NCBI GenBank assembly: GCA_017881915.1
Contig: JADGQK010000015.1
Span: forward strand, 1-45,908
DNA length: 45,908 nt
Source: Chloroflexota bacterium
Lineage (GTDB): Bacteria > Chloroflexota > Limnocylindria > Limnocylindrales > CSP1-4
Reading direction: 5' to 3'
This document shows, piece after piece, positions 32,913-41,471 of the stretch (position 1 is its first letter; each line of letters begins with the position of its first letter). The translations under genes were made by a program, and so were the position numbers. The notes beneath the pieces were generated by a model. The model did no database searches, was not told where the DNA came from, and worked only from the letters and a program-made list of their open reading frames with translations.

Positions 32913-35900
32913 GTGGGCCAGCGCTACGAAACCCTCGACGGTAACGAGGCGGCCGCGCGGGTCGCTTACGCCGTCAGCGAAGTGATCTCGATCTATCCGA
33001 TCACCCCGGCTTCGCCCATGGCGGAGCACTGCGACGACTGGGCGGCGGCCGGTCGGCCGAACCTGTGGGGCAAGGTCCCGGACGTCGTCGAGATGCAGTC
33101 CGAGGCGGGCGCGGCCGGCGCCCTGCACGGCGCGCTCCAGAAGGGCGCGCTGGGGACGACGTTCACGGCGTCCCAGGGGCTCCTGCTGATGGTCCCCAAC
33201 ATGTTCAAGATCTGCGGCGAGCTCACGCCCACGGTGATCCATGTTGCCGCCCGAACCCTGGCGACCCATGCGTTGTCGATCTTCGGCGACCACAGCGACG
33301 TGATGCACGCGCGCACGACCGGTTGGGCGATGCTCGCGGCAGGCTCGGTCCAGGAGGCCCACGACTTCGCGCTCGTGGCCCATGCTGCGACGCTCCGGGC
33401 CCGGGTGCCGTTCCTCCATTTCTTCGACGGCTTCCGCACCTCGCACGAGATCAACAAGATCGCGCTGCTGGAAGATGACGACATCCGGGCGCTGGTCCGC
33501 GATGACGATGTGCTTGCATTCCGCGGCCGGGCGATGACGCCAGACGCCCCGGTGGTCCGGGGAACCGCCCAGAACCCGGACGTGTTCTTCCAGGCCCGCG
33601 AGGCGTCGAACCCGTTCCACCTGGCGGTGCCCGGGATCGTTCAGGAGGTCATGGACGAGTTCGCAGCCCGCACCGGTCGCCACTACGGGTTGGTGGACTA
33701 TCACGGTGCGCCGGATGCAGACCGGGTCGTCATCGTGATGGGCTCTGCCAACGGCGCGGTTGAGGAGACAGTCGACACGCTCGTCGCCGCAGGCGAGCGC
33801 GTCGGGATGGTGCGGGTCCGCCTCTTCCAGCCATTTCCGGCTGAGCAGATCGTGGCCGCGCTGCCGCCGACCGTGCGTGGCGTCGCGGTCCTCGACCGCA
33901 CCAAGGAGCCCGGCGCGGTCGGCGAGCCGCTGTATCTCGGCGTCGTGGCGGCCCTGGCCGAGGCGATGGACTCCGACGAGCCACCGTTCGCGAGCGCACC
34001 GCGGGTGATTGGTGGGCGTTACGGCCTGTCCTCGAAGGAGATGACGCCGTCGATGATCAAGCCGATCTTCGATGAGCTCGCCGCGGCGCGGCCGAAGCGC
34101 CACTTCACGGTCGGGATCTACGACGACGTGACCCACCTCAGCCTGCCGATCGACACCAACTTCCGGCGCCCGCGGCCGGCCGGCGAGGTCCAGGCGGTCT
34201 TCTTTGGGCTCGGTTCGGACGGCACGGTCGGCGCCAACAAGGCGTCGGTCAAGATCATCGGCGAGAGCACCGACCTGTTCGCGCAGGGCTACTTCGTGTA
34301 CGACTCCAAGAAGTCGGGTTCGGTCACGGTGTCGCACCTGCGCTTCGGGCCGGAGCCCATCCGGTCGACCTATCTCGTCGAGGACGCCGACTTCGTCGCC
34401 TGCCACCAGTTCGGGCTGCTCGGCAAGACCAAGGTGCTCGAGTCCGCGAAGCACGGCGCGACATTCCTGCTCAATGCCCCGTACGGGCCCGACGAGGTCT
34501 GGGACCACCTGCCCGGCGGCGTCCAGCAGTTGCTCCTCGACAAGGAGATCGACTTCTGGGTGATCGACGCGCTGGCCGTCGCCGACGAGGCCGGCATGGG
34601 CAGCCGGATCAACACGGTCATGCAGCCGTGCTTCTTCCAGCTTGCCGGCATCCTGCCGGCCGACGAGGCGATCAGCCGGATCAAGGGCTTCGTGGAGAAG
34701 ACGTACGCGAAGCGCGGCGAGGTGATCGTCCAACGTAACTTCGTCGCAATCGACCGCTCGCTGGAACGACTCGGTCACGTCTCGCCGGGCGCCGTGACCA
34801 ACGATCTTCTGACGACCGCGGCGGTACCCGAAGATGTGCCCGACTTCGTCGCCCGGATCACGTCGCGGCTGATGGCCGGCGACGGCGACCTGCTGCCGGT
34901 GAGCGCCTTGCCGCCCGATGGCACGTTCCCGACCGGGACGACGAAGTACGAGAAGCGGGCGATCGCCCAGATGATCCCGGTCTGGGATCCTGCGATCTGC
35001 ATCGACTGCGGCAAGTGCGCGATGGTCTGCCCGCACGCCACGATCCGGATGAAGGTGTTCCCGTCGTCGGCCGTTGAGGCGGCACCCGGCGACTTTATCC
35101 ACAAGGAGTTCAAGTCGAGGGAACTGCTCGACCACCGGCTCACGATCCAGGTTGCGCCGGATGACTGTACCGGCTGCGGCGTGTGCGTCGACGTCTGCCC
35201 CGCGAAGAGCAAGACCGATACGAGCCACAAGGCGATCAACATGGAGCCGGTCGCCGCGCACCGCGATATCGAGCGAACGCGCTGGGACTTCTTCCAGTCC
35301 ATTGCGCCGCTCGATCGCAACCTGATCCCGCACGATTCGGTCAAGGGCAGCCAGGTCCTCGAGCCCCTCTTCGAGTTCTCGGGTGCCTGCGGCGGCTGCG
35401 GCGAGACGCCCTACATCCGCTTGGTCAGCCAGCTCTTCGGCGACCGGATGATCGTGGCCAACGCCACCGGCTGCTCGTCGATCTACGGGGCGAACCTGCC
35501 GACGACGCCGTGGACGGTCAATGCGGCTGGCCGTGGCCCGGCCTGGAACAACTCGCTCTTCGAGGACAACGCGGAGTTCGGGCTCGGGATGCGACTCGCG
35601 CTCGACGCCCAGAACGATCAGGCGCGCCATTTACTGAAGCGTCTCGCCCCGGAGGTGGGCGAGGAGCTCGCGAGCGGACTCCTCGCCGGTGCCCAGGATA
35701 CGGAACCGGAGATCGCGCTCCAGCGCGAGCGGGTCGGCCGCCTGCGGGAGGCCCTGATCCGGGTCGACGGCGTGCATCGCGGGGACGCCCAGCACCTGCT
35801 TGCGCTGGCCGGGGATCTCGTCCGCCAGGGTGTCTGGATCATCGGCGGCGACGGCTGGGCCTACGATATCGGTTTCGGGGGCGTCGACCAGGTCCTGAGC

Positions 35901-36563
35901 TCAGGTCGAAACGTCAATATCCTCGTGCTCGACACCGAGGTCTACTCGAACACCGGCGGCCAGGCCTCGAAGGCCACACCGCGGGGAGCCGTGGCCAAGT
36001 TCGCCGCGGCAGGCAAGGCGACCGCCAAGAAGGACCTCGGTGCGATCGCCCGCTCCTACGGCAACGTCTACGTCGCCCAGGTCTCGATGGGCGCGAACGA
36101 TCTCCAGACCACGAAGGCCTTGCTCGAGGCCGACGCTTGGCCGGGGCCGTCGCTGGTGATTGCCTACAGCACGTGCATCGCTCACGGGATCGACATGTCG
36201 AAGTCGATGACCCACCAGAAGGACGCAGTCAGGAGCGGCTACTGGCCGCTCTACCGGTTCCACCCCAGCGAAATCGAGGCGGGCCGGCCGTTCAAGCTCG
36301 ACTCGCACGCGCCGTCGATCCCGATTCGGGACTTCGTGGCCACTGAAACCCGCTTTGCGATCCTCGCGCGAACGCATCCGGAGCGGGCCGCCGAGCTCGC
36401 CGCGCTGGCCCAGGCCGACGCCGACGAGCGCTGGCGCTACTACGAACAGCTCGCAGGCATGGAGCGCACCGTCCCGCATGTCCATCGACCCGACCCGGCG
36501 ATCGTGCCCGAAGTCGAGAGCGATGCGGGCTACCGCTACGCCGATCAAGGGGACGAGGCATGA
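32913..36563 (+). CDS. nifJ: Pyruvate:ferredoxin (flavodoxin) oxidoreductase
   Basis: This homodimer-type PFOR of 1216 residues interconverts pyruvate plus CoA and acetyl-CoA plus CO2 with reduced ferredoxin or flavodoxin. Single-chain domain order is intact: pyrimidine-binding domain (NEAAARVAYAVSEVISIYPITPASPMAE), transketolase C-like domain, gamma domain, a 2x[4Fe-4S] ferredoxin domain with Cys696/699/702/706 and Cys752/755/758/762, and the C-terminal ThDP domain (FSGACGGCGETPYIRL, GDGWAYDIGFGG, EVYSNTGGQASKATP). The GTG at 32913 has AAGGGAGG 8 nt upstream. Its stop overlaps the next gene (ATGA). The enzyme points to low-potential electron carriers and an anaerobic or microaerobic mode. 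Confidence 0.97.
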   Translation: MGQRYETLDGNEAAARVAYAVSEVISIYPITPASPMAEHCDDWAAAGRPNLWGKVPDVVEMQSEAGAAGALHGALQKGALGTTFTASQGLLLMVPNMFKICGELTPTVIHVAARTLATHALSIFGDHSDVMHARTTGWAMLAAGSVQEAHDFALVAHAATLRARVPFLHFFDGFRTSHEINKIALLEDDDIRALVRDDDVLAFRGRAMTPDAPVVRGTAQNPDVFFQAREASNPFHLAVPGIVQEVMDEFAARTGRHYGLVDYHGAPDADRVVIVMGSANGAVEETVDTLVAAGERVGMVRVRLFQPFPAEQIVAALPPTVRGVAVLDRTKEPGAVGEPLYLGVVAALAEAMDSDEPPFASAPRVIGGRYGLSSKEMTPSMIKPIFDELAAARPKRHFTVGIYDDVTHLSLPIDTNFRRPRPAGEVQAVFFGLGSDGTVGANKASVKIIGESTDLFAQGYFVYDSKKSGSVTVSHLRFGPEPIRSTYLVEDADFVACHQFGLLGKTKVLESAKHGATFLLNAPYGPDEVWDHLPGGVQQLLLDKEIDFWVIDALAVADEAGMGSRINTVMQPCFFQLAGILPADEAISRIKGFVEKTYAKRGEVIVQRNFVAIDRSLERLGHVSPGAVTNDLLTTAAVPEDVPDFVARITSRLMAGDGDLLPVSALPPDGTFPTGTTKYEKRAIAQMIPVWDPAICIDCGKCAMVCPHATIRMKVFPSSAVEAAPGDFIHKEFKSRELLDHRLTIQVAPDDCTGCGVCVDVCPAKSKTDTSHKAINMEPVAAHRDIERTRWDFFQSIAPLDRNLIPHDSVKGSQVLEPLFEFSGACGGCGETPYIRLVSQLFGDRMIVANATGCSSIYGANLPTTPWTVNAAGRGPAWNNSLFEDNAEFGLGMRLALDAQNDQARHLLKRLAPEVGEELASGLLAGAQDTEPEIALQRERVGRLREALIRVDGVHRGDAQHLLALAGDLVRQGVWIIGGDGWAYDIGFGGVDQVLSSGRNVNILVLDTEVYSNTGGQASKATPRGAVAKFAAAGKATAKKDLGAIARSYGNVYVAQVSMGANDLQTTKALLEADAWPGPSLVIAYSTCIAHGIDMSKSMTHQKDAVRSGYWPLYRFHPSEIEAGRPFKLDSHAPSIPIRDFVATETRFAILARTHPERAAELAALAQADADERWRYYEQLAGMERTVPHVHRPDPAIVPEVESDAGYRYADQGDEA

Positions 36564-37585
36564 CGATCAACATTGGCACCCGCTACCTCGGCCTCGACCT
36601 CCGCTCGCCGATCGTCGCCTCGGCCGCTCCACACAACGGAGAGCCGGTCACCGCCAGGCTGCTGGAGCGCGCGGGCGTGGGCGCGATCGTCCTCCCATCG
36701 CTGTTCGAGGAGGAGATCCTGGCCGAGGAGATCGAGCTCAGCCGCTCGCTCGAGCAGGGCACCGAGCACTTCGCCGAAGCCCTCGACTACTTCCCGGCAG
36801 TCGAGAACTTCGTGGGTGCCGCCGACCGCTACCTCGCCTCGCTCGAGCGGATCAAGACCGAGGTCGCGGTGCCCGTCATCGCGAGCCTGAACGCGAGCAC
36901 CTCGGGCGGCTGGGTCCGCTACGCGCGCCGGATCGAGGCGACCGGCGCTGACGCGCTCGAGCTGAACCTGTACCACGTCGCGGCCGATCCGCACAGGACG
37001 GCTGCCAACATGGAGGCCGCCGATCTCGAATTGATCGCCGCCGTCCGCGCTTCGGTCGGGATCCCGCTCGCGATCAAGGTCAGCCCGTACTACTCGGCGT
37101 TCGCGAACTTTGCCGCCGCTGCCGTGAGCGCCGGCGCGGATGGCCTGGTGCTGTTCAATCGTTTCTACCAGCCGGATATCGACCTCGACACCCTCGATGT
37201 CGTGCCGCGGCTCGAACTGAGCCAGCCCTGGGAGATGCGCTTGCCGGCGCGCTGGATCGCGATCCTGCGACCCCAGCTTGGCCCCGGGGTTTCGCTGGCC
37301 GCAACCACCGGAGTGCAGACCGGGAATGACGTGGTCAAGGGCCTGATGGTCGGCGCCGACGTCGTGATGATGACCTCGGCGCTGCTGCGCGACGGCCCCG
37401 AGCATGTCAGGACGGTCGAGGCCGAGATGCGAGCATGGCTGACCGACCACGAGTACGAATCAGTCGAGGAGCTCCGGGGCTGCGCGAGCGCGGCCACGGT
37501 CGAGGATCCTTCAGCCTTCGAGCGTGCCAATTACATGCAGACGCTTCGGTCCTGGGTCACGCCTCGAGAACTGAACGCGACCTGA
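36560..37585 (+). CDS. Dihydroorotate dehydrogenase-like FMN protein
   Basis: The 341-residue TIM-barrel protein of the DHOD/DUS-type flavin family begins IGTRYLGLDLRSPIVASAAPHN, the start of PyrD-like proteins, and ends with the FMN phosphate site area AATTGVQTGNDVVKGLMVGADVVMMTSALL. The segment ASLNASTSGGWVRYARRIEATGADALELNLYH matches the central barrel. It is often seen next to nifJ and is annotated as DHOD-like rather than pyrimidine-biosynthetic. The ATG overlaps the nifJ stop, so the two are co-translated. A role in moving electrons to or from PFOR-reduced carriers is suggested by position only. Confidence 0.85.
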   Translation: MTINIGTRYLGLDLRSPIVASAAPHNGEPVTARLLERAGVGAIVLPSLFEEEILAEEIELSRSLEQGTEHFAEALDYFPAVENFVGAADRYLASLERIKTEVAVPVIASLNASTSGGWVRYARRIEATGADALELNLYHVAADPHRTAANMEAADLELIAAVRASVGIPLAIKVSPYYSAFANFAAAAVSAGADGLVLFNRFYQPDIDLDTLDVVPRLELSQPWEMRLPARWIAILRPQLGPGVSLAATTGVQTGNDVVKGLMVGADVVMMTSALLRDGPEHVRTVEAEMRAWLTDHEYESVEELRGCASAATVEDPSAFERANYMQTLRSWVTPRELNAT

Positions 37586-37626
37586 TCCTGGCGGGCTGAT
37601 CCGCGGCTCGATCGCGCCCTGTCGGG

Positions 37627-38013
37627 TCAGCCGTGGTGGGCGCGCTCGGCCTCGTCGGCTTCGGCCTTCGTCCGGTGGATCGTCCCGGCGGGGTGCTCCG
37701 CCGGCGAATAGATCGTGTACAGGCGAAGGGGCTCGGTCGCCGACCGGTTCACGACGTTGTGCTCCGTCCCGGCCGGGATGATCACGGCCGTCCCATCGGA
37801 CAACGCGTGGCGTTCGCCGTCGAGGATGGCCTCACCCTCCCCCGCTTCGACCCGGATGAATTGATCGCGACCCTCATGATGCTCGAGTCCGATCTCACCA
37901 CCCGGCTCGATCGTCATGACGACCAGCTGGCTGTGCGGGGCTGTGTACAGGACCGTGCGGAAGTTCGGGTTGGCCAGGGTTGCTTCCTCGATGTTGACGC
38001 TGTAGCCGGACAT
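37627..38013 (-). CDS. Cupin domain protein
   Basis: The 128-residue single cupin has the metal-binding motif 1 HHEGRDQFIRVEAGEGEAIL and motif 2 PAGTEHNVVN. It lacks a signal peptide. An ATG at 38034 is in frame, but GGAAGGAG lies between it and the ATG at 38013 with about 6-nt spacing, so 38013 is used. It resembles mannose-6-phosphate isomerase-like small cupins whose substrates are unknown. It lies downstream of, and in the same direction as, the copper nitrite reductase with a gap of 158 nt. It could be co-transcribed, but its own promoter is not excluded. The 38014-38171 gap holds nothing else I can name. Confidence 0.88.
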   Translation of the reverse strand: MSGYSVNIEEATLANPNFRTVLYTAPHSQLVVMTIEPGGEIGLEHHEGRDQFIRVEAGEGEAILDGERHALSDGTAVIIPAGTEHNVVNRSATEPLRLYTIYSPAEHPAGTIHRTKAEADEAERAHHG

Positions 38014-38171
38014 CGCCTTCTCCTTCCGAATCATCGAGGTGGCGCCCGGATCGGCGGGCGCACCAGCCGCCGCAGACGGCCAGCCTCGCCCAACGATGGC
38101 TGCCCGGAGACCCGGATGGTAGGGCCAGAGGACCCTGATCGCCGGAGGTCGCGAGCAGCCGGCCCTCGAGC

Positions 38172-39596
38172 TCAGTGCACCGGCGGCTTGCCGTCGCCTG
38201 CCATCAGCACCCCAACTGCACCGCGACCGACGAAGTTGAAGGCGTGGGTGACCATCGTGTACATGCCGCTCTCCGGCACGGTCAACTCGATGATGGCGGC
38301 CTGGGCCGGGCTCAGGTCAACGGCCTGGCTGCCCCATCCGCCCGGGTTGCCCCGGACAAGCTGGATCCCCTCCTTCGTCACCGTGTCGAAGATCGTACCC
38401 ACGATGTGGAATGAGCTGTCGATGTCCGGGCCCACGTCGAGGACGAAGATCCGAACCCGCTGGCCCGGCTGGACCTGGATGGGATGGTCCTTGTACTGGT
38501 TGGCGACTCCGTTGAAGACCACGAAGTCGGGCGCCGGTGCGGCGGCCGATGCCTTGGTGTAGTCGGCGGGCTGGCCCTGGGCCCCCAGGTACCATTCGCT
38601 CTGGATGATCGCGAGCTCGGTGTCGACCTTGGGCAGGCCACCGCGCGGTTCGACGATGACCATCCCGAACATGCCGTTGGCGATGTGCTCGAGAGCAGGA
38701 GCCGTACCGCAGTGGTACATCCACACGCCGGCATAGTCCGCCTGGAAGGTGTAGGTCCAGGTAGCCCCCGGCTTGATCTCGACCATCTGGTCGTTCATCG
38801 CCGTCTGGCTGGCGTGGAAGTCGATCGAGTGGCTCATCGCCGTGGTGTTGGTCAGGTGGACCCGGACCGTATCGCCAAGGTGCACCCGGATCGTTGGGCC
38901 CGGCACCGTGCCGCCGAACGTCCAGACGTGCACGACGAATCCCGTCGCCACCGTCATGTCCCGCTCGACGATCGGCATCTCGATGTCATGGACCGTCCCG
39001 CTCATGACCGGTGGGGCGTATGGGTCGCGGACAACGTAGGCGGGGGCATTGGGGTCGGCCACGGGGGTCGTCGAGACGCCGGCCGTCGGGCTGCCGGCCG
39101 GACCCGAGGCGGCCGTGCTGCCGCCGGCGACGTCGATTGCGCCCTTCATTCCCGCCTGGGCATGTCCCGGGACGTCACACAGGAAGGTGATCCCACTGGC
39201 CGGGACGACGATCGTCCCGCTGGTCGTCTGGCCCGGATCGGCGACGATCCTGGTGCCGTCGGCGAACGTCAGGTTGTGCTGGACGCCGCCATCGTTGACG
39301 AACTTGACCGGGTAGCTGCCGGCGGCGACGACCGTCACGGCGTTCGGCTTGAAACCGAGGTCGAAGGCGTGGATCTCGAGGGTGGCGCCGGCCGCGACCG
39401 CACTCGTCGCGCCCGCCGGTGCCGGGCTCATCCCGGGCATGTCGGCCATCCCGGACATGCCCGCCATCGAACTCGAGGCAGGACCGGCGGCGGACGTCGT
39501 GAACGTCCAGTCCGGTGCTCCGGCGGCGGCACATCCGCCCAACGACAGGATGACCGCCAGGACGATCAGGAAGCGCATGCGAGCGATGGCACTCAT
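38172..39596 (-). CDS. nirK: Copper nitrite reductase with N-terminal cupredoxin domain, lipoprotein
   Basis: The protein reduces nitrite to nitric oxide outside the cytoplasmic membrane. Of 474 residues, the lipobox LGGC gives Cys22 and is followed by a Met-rich linker. An additional plastocyanin-like domain has a full type 1 copper set (His107, Cys140, His145, Met150). The two-domain NirK core carries type 1 ligands His256, Cys296, His304, Met309, type 2 ligands His261, His295 and probably His451 (MVTHAFN), and the catalytic Asp259. The cupredoxin probably feeds electrons directly to the core. GAGAGGT precedes the ATG at 39596. The frame is open further upstream, but the signal peptide fixes the start. 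It is divergent from an Rrf2 regulator with three cysteines. Confidence 0.93.
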   Translation of the reverse strand: MSAIARMRFLIVLAVILSLGGCAAAGAPDWTFTTSAAGPASSSMAGMSGMADMPGMSPAPAGATSAVAAGATLEIHAFDLGFKPNAVTVVAAGSYPVKFVNDGGVQHNLTFADGTRIVADPGQTTSGTIVVPASGITFLCDVPGHAQAGMKGAIDVAGGSTAASGPAGSPTAGVSTTPVADPNAPAYVVRDPYAPPVMSGTVHDIEMPIVERDMTVATGFVVHVWTFGGTVPGPTIRVHLGDTVRVHLTNTTAMSHSIDFHASQTAMNDQMVEIKPGATWTYTFQADYAGVWMYHCGTAPALEHIANGMFGMVIVEPRGGLPKVDTELAIIQSEWYLGAQGQPADYTKASAAAPAPDFVVFNGVANQYKDHPIQVQPGQRVRIFVLDVGPDIDSSFHIVGTIFDTVTKEGIQLVRGNPGGWGSQAVDLSPAQAAIIELTVPESGMYTMVTHAFNFVGRGAVGVLMAGDGKPPVH

Positions 39597-39638
39597 CGTG
39601 GACCTCTCTCCAAGCCAGCCGGTCCGCCGGTAAACATT

Positions 39639-39675
39639 AGTCAGTAACTTAGCTATTGTATACTCGATTGTCGAG
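39639..39675. promoter_or_regulatory. AT-rich divergent control region between nirK and rrf2
   Basis: Between the two start codons lies an AT-rich patch with TGTATACT (39657-39664, an extended -10-like element on the plus strand) next to a 13-bp palindrome CTCGATTGTCGAG (39663-39675). On the minus strand the same patch reads TATACAAT, a possible -10 for nirK. A -35 is not clear in either direction. The palindrome is a candidate Rrf2/NsrR-type operator. Confidence 0.45.
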
Positions 39676-39752
39676 GGGCCGAATGGCCTGAAACCGGCGG
39701 CCAATTGGGTCTTCGGAACTTCCGACGACGGACCGGACGATGCGGAGCACTG

Positions 39753-40187
39753 ATGAAGCTCGAGTTGACGCGACGGGGTGACTACGCCATCCGGGCGATG
39801 CTGGCTTTGGGTCGGGCAGGCGGTGCCCGCTTGAGCACGCCGGTGATGGCGGCGTCGATGAACATCCCGGTCCGTTTCCTGCCCCAGGTGATGGGCGACC
39901 TGGCCCGGGCCGGCCTCGTCCGCTCGCGGGCCGGCCGCAACGGCGGCTATGAGCTCGCCCGCCCACCCGGGGCGATCAACCTGCTGACGATCATCGAGGC
40001 CGTCGAGGGTGAGAGCCGCCGGCGGACCTGCATCCTGCGCGGCGGACCGTGCCAGCGCGATGGGGTCTGCGACGTGCACGTGGTCTTCGGTGCGGCGCAG
40101 GACGCCCTGCGTGGCCAGCTGGCCGCGGCCTCACTCGAAAGTCTGCCGAGGTCGCCCCAGCTCGCCGCCACGCGGCCCGAATCCTGA
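39753..40187 (+). CDS. Rrf2 family regulator, NsrR/IscR-like with three cysteines
   Basis: The 144-residue winged-helix regulator begins MKLELTRRGDYAIRAMLALG and contains the family signature NIPVRFLPQVMGDLARAGLVRSRAGRNGGYELAR. Cys93, Cys100 and Cys106 occupy the positions that hold a [4Fe-4S] or [2Fe-2S] cluster in NsrR/IscR, so it probably senses nitric oxide or iron-sulfur status. It is divergent from nirK, which makes nitric oxide, so feedback control of nirK is likely. The ATG at 39753 is the start that matches the family N-terminus. Its stop overlaps the next reading frame, suggesting co-expression with the membrane protein. Confidence 0.92.
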   Translation: MKLELTRRGDYAIRAMLALGRAGGARLSTPVMAASMNIPVRFLPQVMGDLARAGLVRSRAGRNGGYELARPPGAINLLTIIEAVEGESRRRTCILRGGPCQRDGVCDVHVVFGAAQDALRGQLAAASLESLPRSPQLAATRPES

Positions 40188-41443
40188 GCGAGCCCAGCGC
40201 GCTGCGACGCCGTCCGGCACCCATCGATCGGTCGTTCGATCGCCTGGTCGCCCTGGCGGCAATCGGCATCGCCGTCGCCTACCTCCTGGCGTCAGTCGGG
40301 GCGCTCTTCCTGCCGGCCGAGGTGCGCCGCGGTGCCTGGTTGCCGCTCCATCTCACGCTCGCCGGCGCAGCAACCAGCGCGATCGCCGGGATCATGCCCT
40401 ATTTCACGGCCGCCTTTGCCGCCGCGCCGCCGCGTGATTCACGGCTGCGGATGGCCGCCGTCGGAGCCGTCGCCCTGGGTGCGCTGGGCGTCTCGTTGGG
40501 CGTTGCCGGCCAGCAGACCGGCCTGGCCGTGGCCGGCGGCGTCGGCTTCATTGCCGGGATCGGGCTGACCGGGGTCGCGGCCATTCGGCCGCTCGGCCAG
40601 GGGCTGGGGCCGAGTCGGGGCCTGGTGACCCAGGGTTATGTCATCGCTCTTGCCGAGGTTGCCCTCGGGGCCACCATCGCCACGCTCTTCGTGGCCGGCT
40701 GGACTCCCCTCGTCGAAGCGTGGGCCCAGTTCAAACCGGCCCACGCATGGTTGAACCTGATCGGCTTCGTCTCGCTGGTGGTCGCGACGACCATGCTCCA
40801 CCTCTTCCCGACCGTGGTCGGGGCACGGATTGCGCGCCGCCCGAGCGCCCGGATCACCGTCATCGGGCTCGCGGCCGGAGCTCCGGCCGTCGCCCTCGGT
40901 TTCGCCCTGGCCTCCGACACCGTGGCGCGGGTGGGTGCGGTCGGCGTCATGGCGGGCTCGGCGGGACTCGCCGTCTACGCCGGGCGGACGTGGCGGACGC
41001 GGGCCCATTGGACGACCGACCCCGATTGGCATCGCTTCGCGATCGGTGGCCTCGTGTCGGCGATCGCCTGGTTCGAGGCCGGGATCGTGATCGCGGCCGG
41101 TCGCGTGCTCGCGTTCGGGGCGGACCCGGCAGCCTGGTGGGTCGAGGCGGTCGCCGGCCCCCTGGTCGCAGGCTGGATTGTGCTGACGATCGTTGCCTCG
41201 GCGACGCACCTCGTCCCGGCGATCGGCCCGGGCAATCCGATCGCCCACGCGCGCCAGCGGCACCTCCTCGGGCGCGGGTCCACTGTGCGGCTGGTCACCT
41301 TGAACATCGGGATCGCGGCCCTGTCGGCGGGGCTTCCCCTGCGGCTCGGGGCGCTCATCGCGGCCGGCAGCGCGGGCATCGCGGTCAGCCTGGCTGCCAC
41401 GGCCGCCCTCCTCGTCATGGCGGTCCGACTCGGGCTTCGCTAA
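40184..41443 (+). CDS. Polytopic membrane protein of unknown function beside nirK/rrf2
   Basis: About 419 residues have some twelve hydrophobic segments. Histidines lie in or near membrane segments (WLPLHLTLAG, TTMLHLFPTV, VASATHLVPAIGPGNP), a pattern seen in haem-binding membrane proteins such as NnrS and haem-copper oxidase relatives, but I cannot assign a family. There is no ATG, GTG or TTG at the expected place. The frame runs through the rrf2 stop, and the earliest plausible start after it is a CTG at 40184 (CTGA overlap). A GTG at 40049 inside rrf2 is the other option. Context suggests handling of nitric oxide, haem or copper in step with NirK. Confidence 0.75.
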   Translation: MSEPSALRRRPAPIDRSFDRLVALAAIGIAVAYLLASVGALFLPAEVRRGAWLPLHLTLAGAATSAIAGIMPYFTAAFAAAPPRDSRLRMAAVGAVALGALGVSLGVAGQQTGLAVAGGVGFIAGIGLTGVAAIRPLGQGLGPSRGLVTQGYVIALAEVALGATIATLFVAGWTPLVEAWAQFKPAHAWLNLIGFVSLVVATTMLHLFPTVVGARIARRPSARITVIGLAAGAPAVALGFALASDTVARVGAVGVMAGSAGLAVYAGRTWRTRAHWTTDPDWHRFAIGGLVSAIAWFEAGIVIAAGRVLAFGADPAAWWVEAVAGPLVAGWIVLTIVASATHLVPAIGPGNPIAHARQRHLLGRGSTVRLVTLNIGIAALSAGLPLRLGALIAAGSAGIAVSLAATAALLVMAVRLGLR

Positions 41444-41471
41444 ATCGTCCCCGCGTGTACGCTGACGCTCG

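Noticed and set aside
32853-35630. 925-codon open frame on the minus strand
   Set aside because: It is the antisense shadow of nifJ in high-GC sequence, with composition typical of such shadows and no ribosome-binding site.
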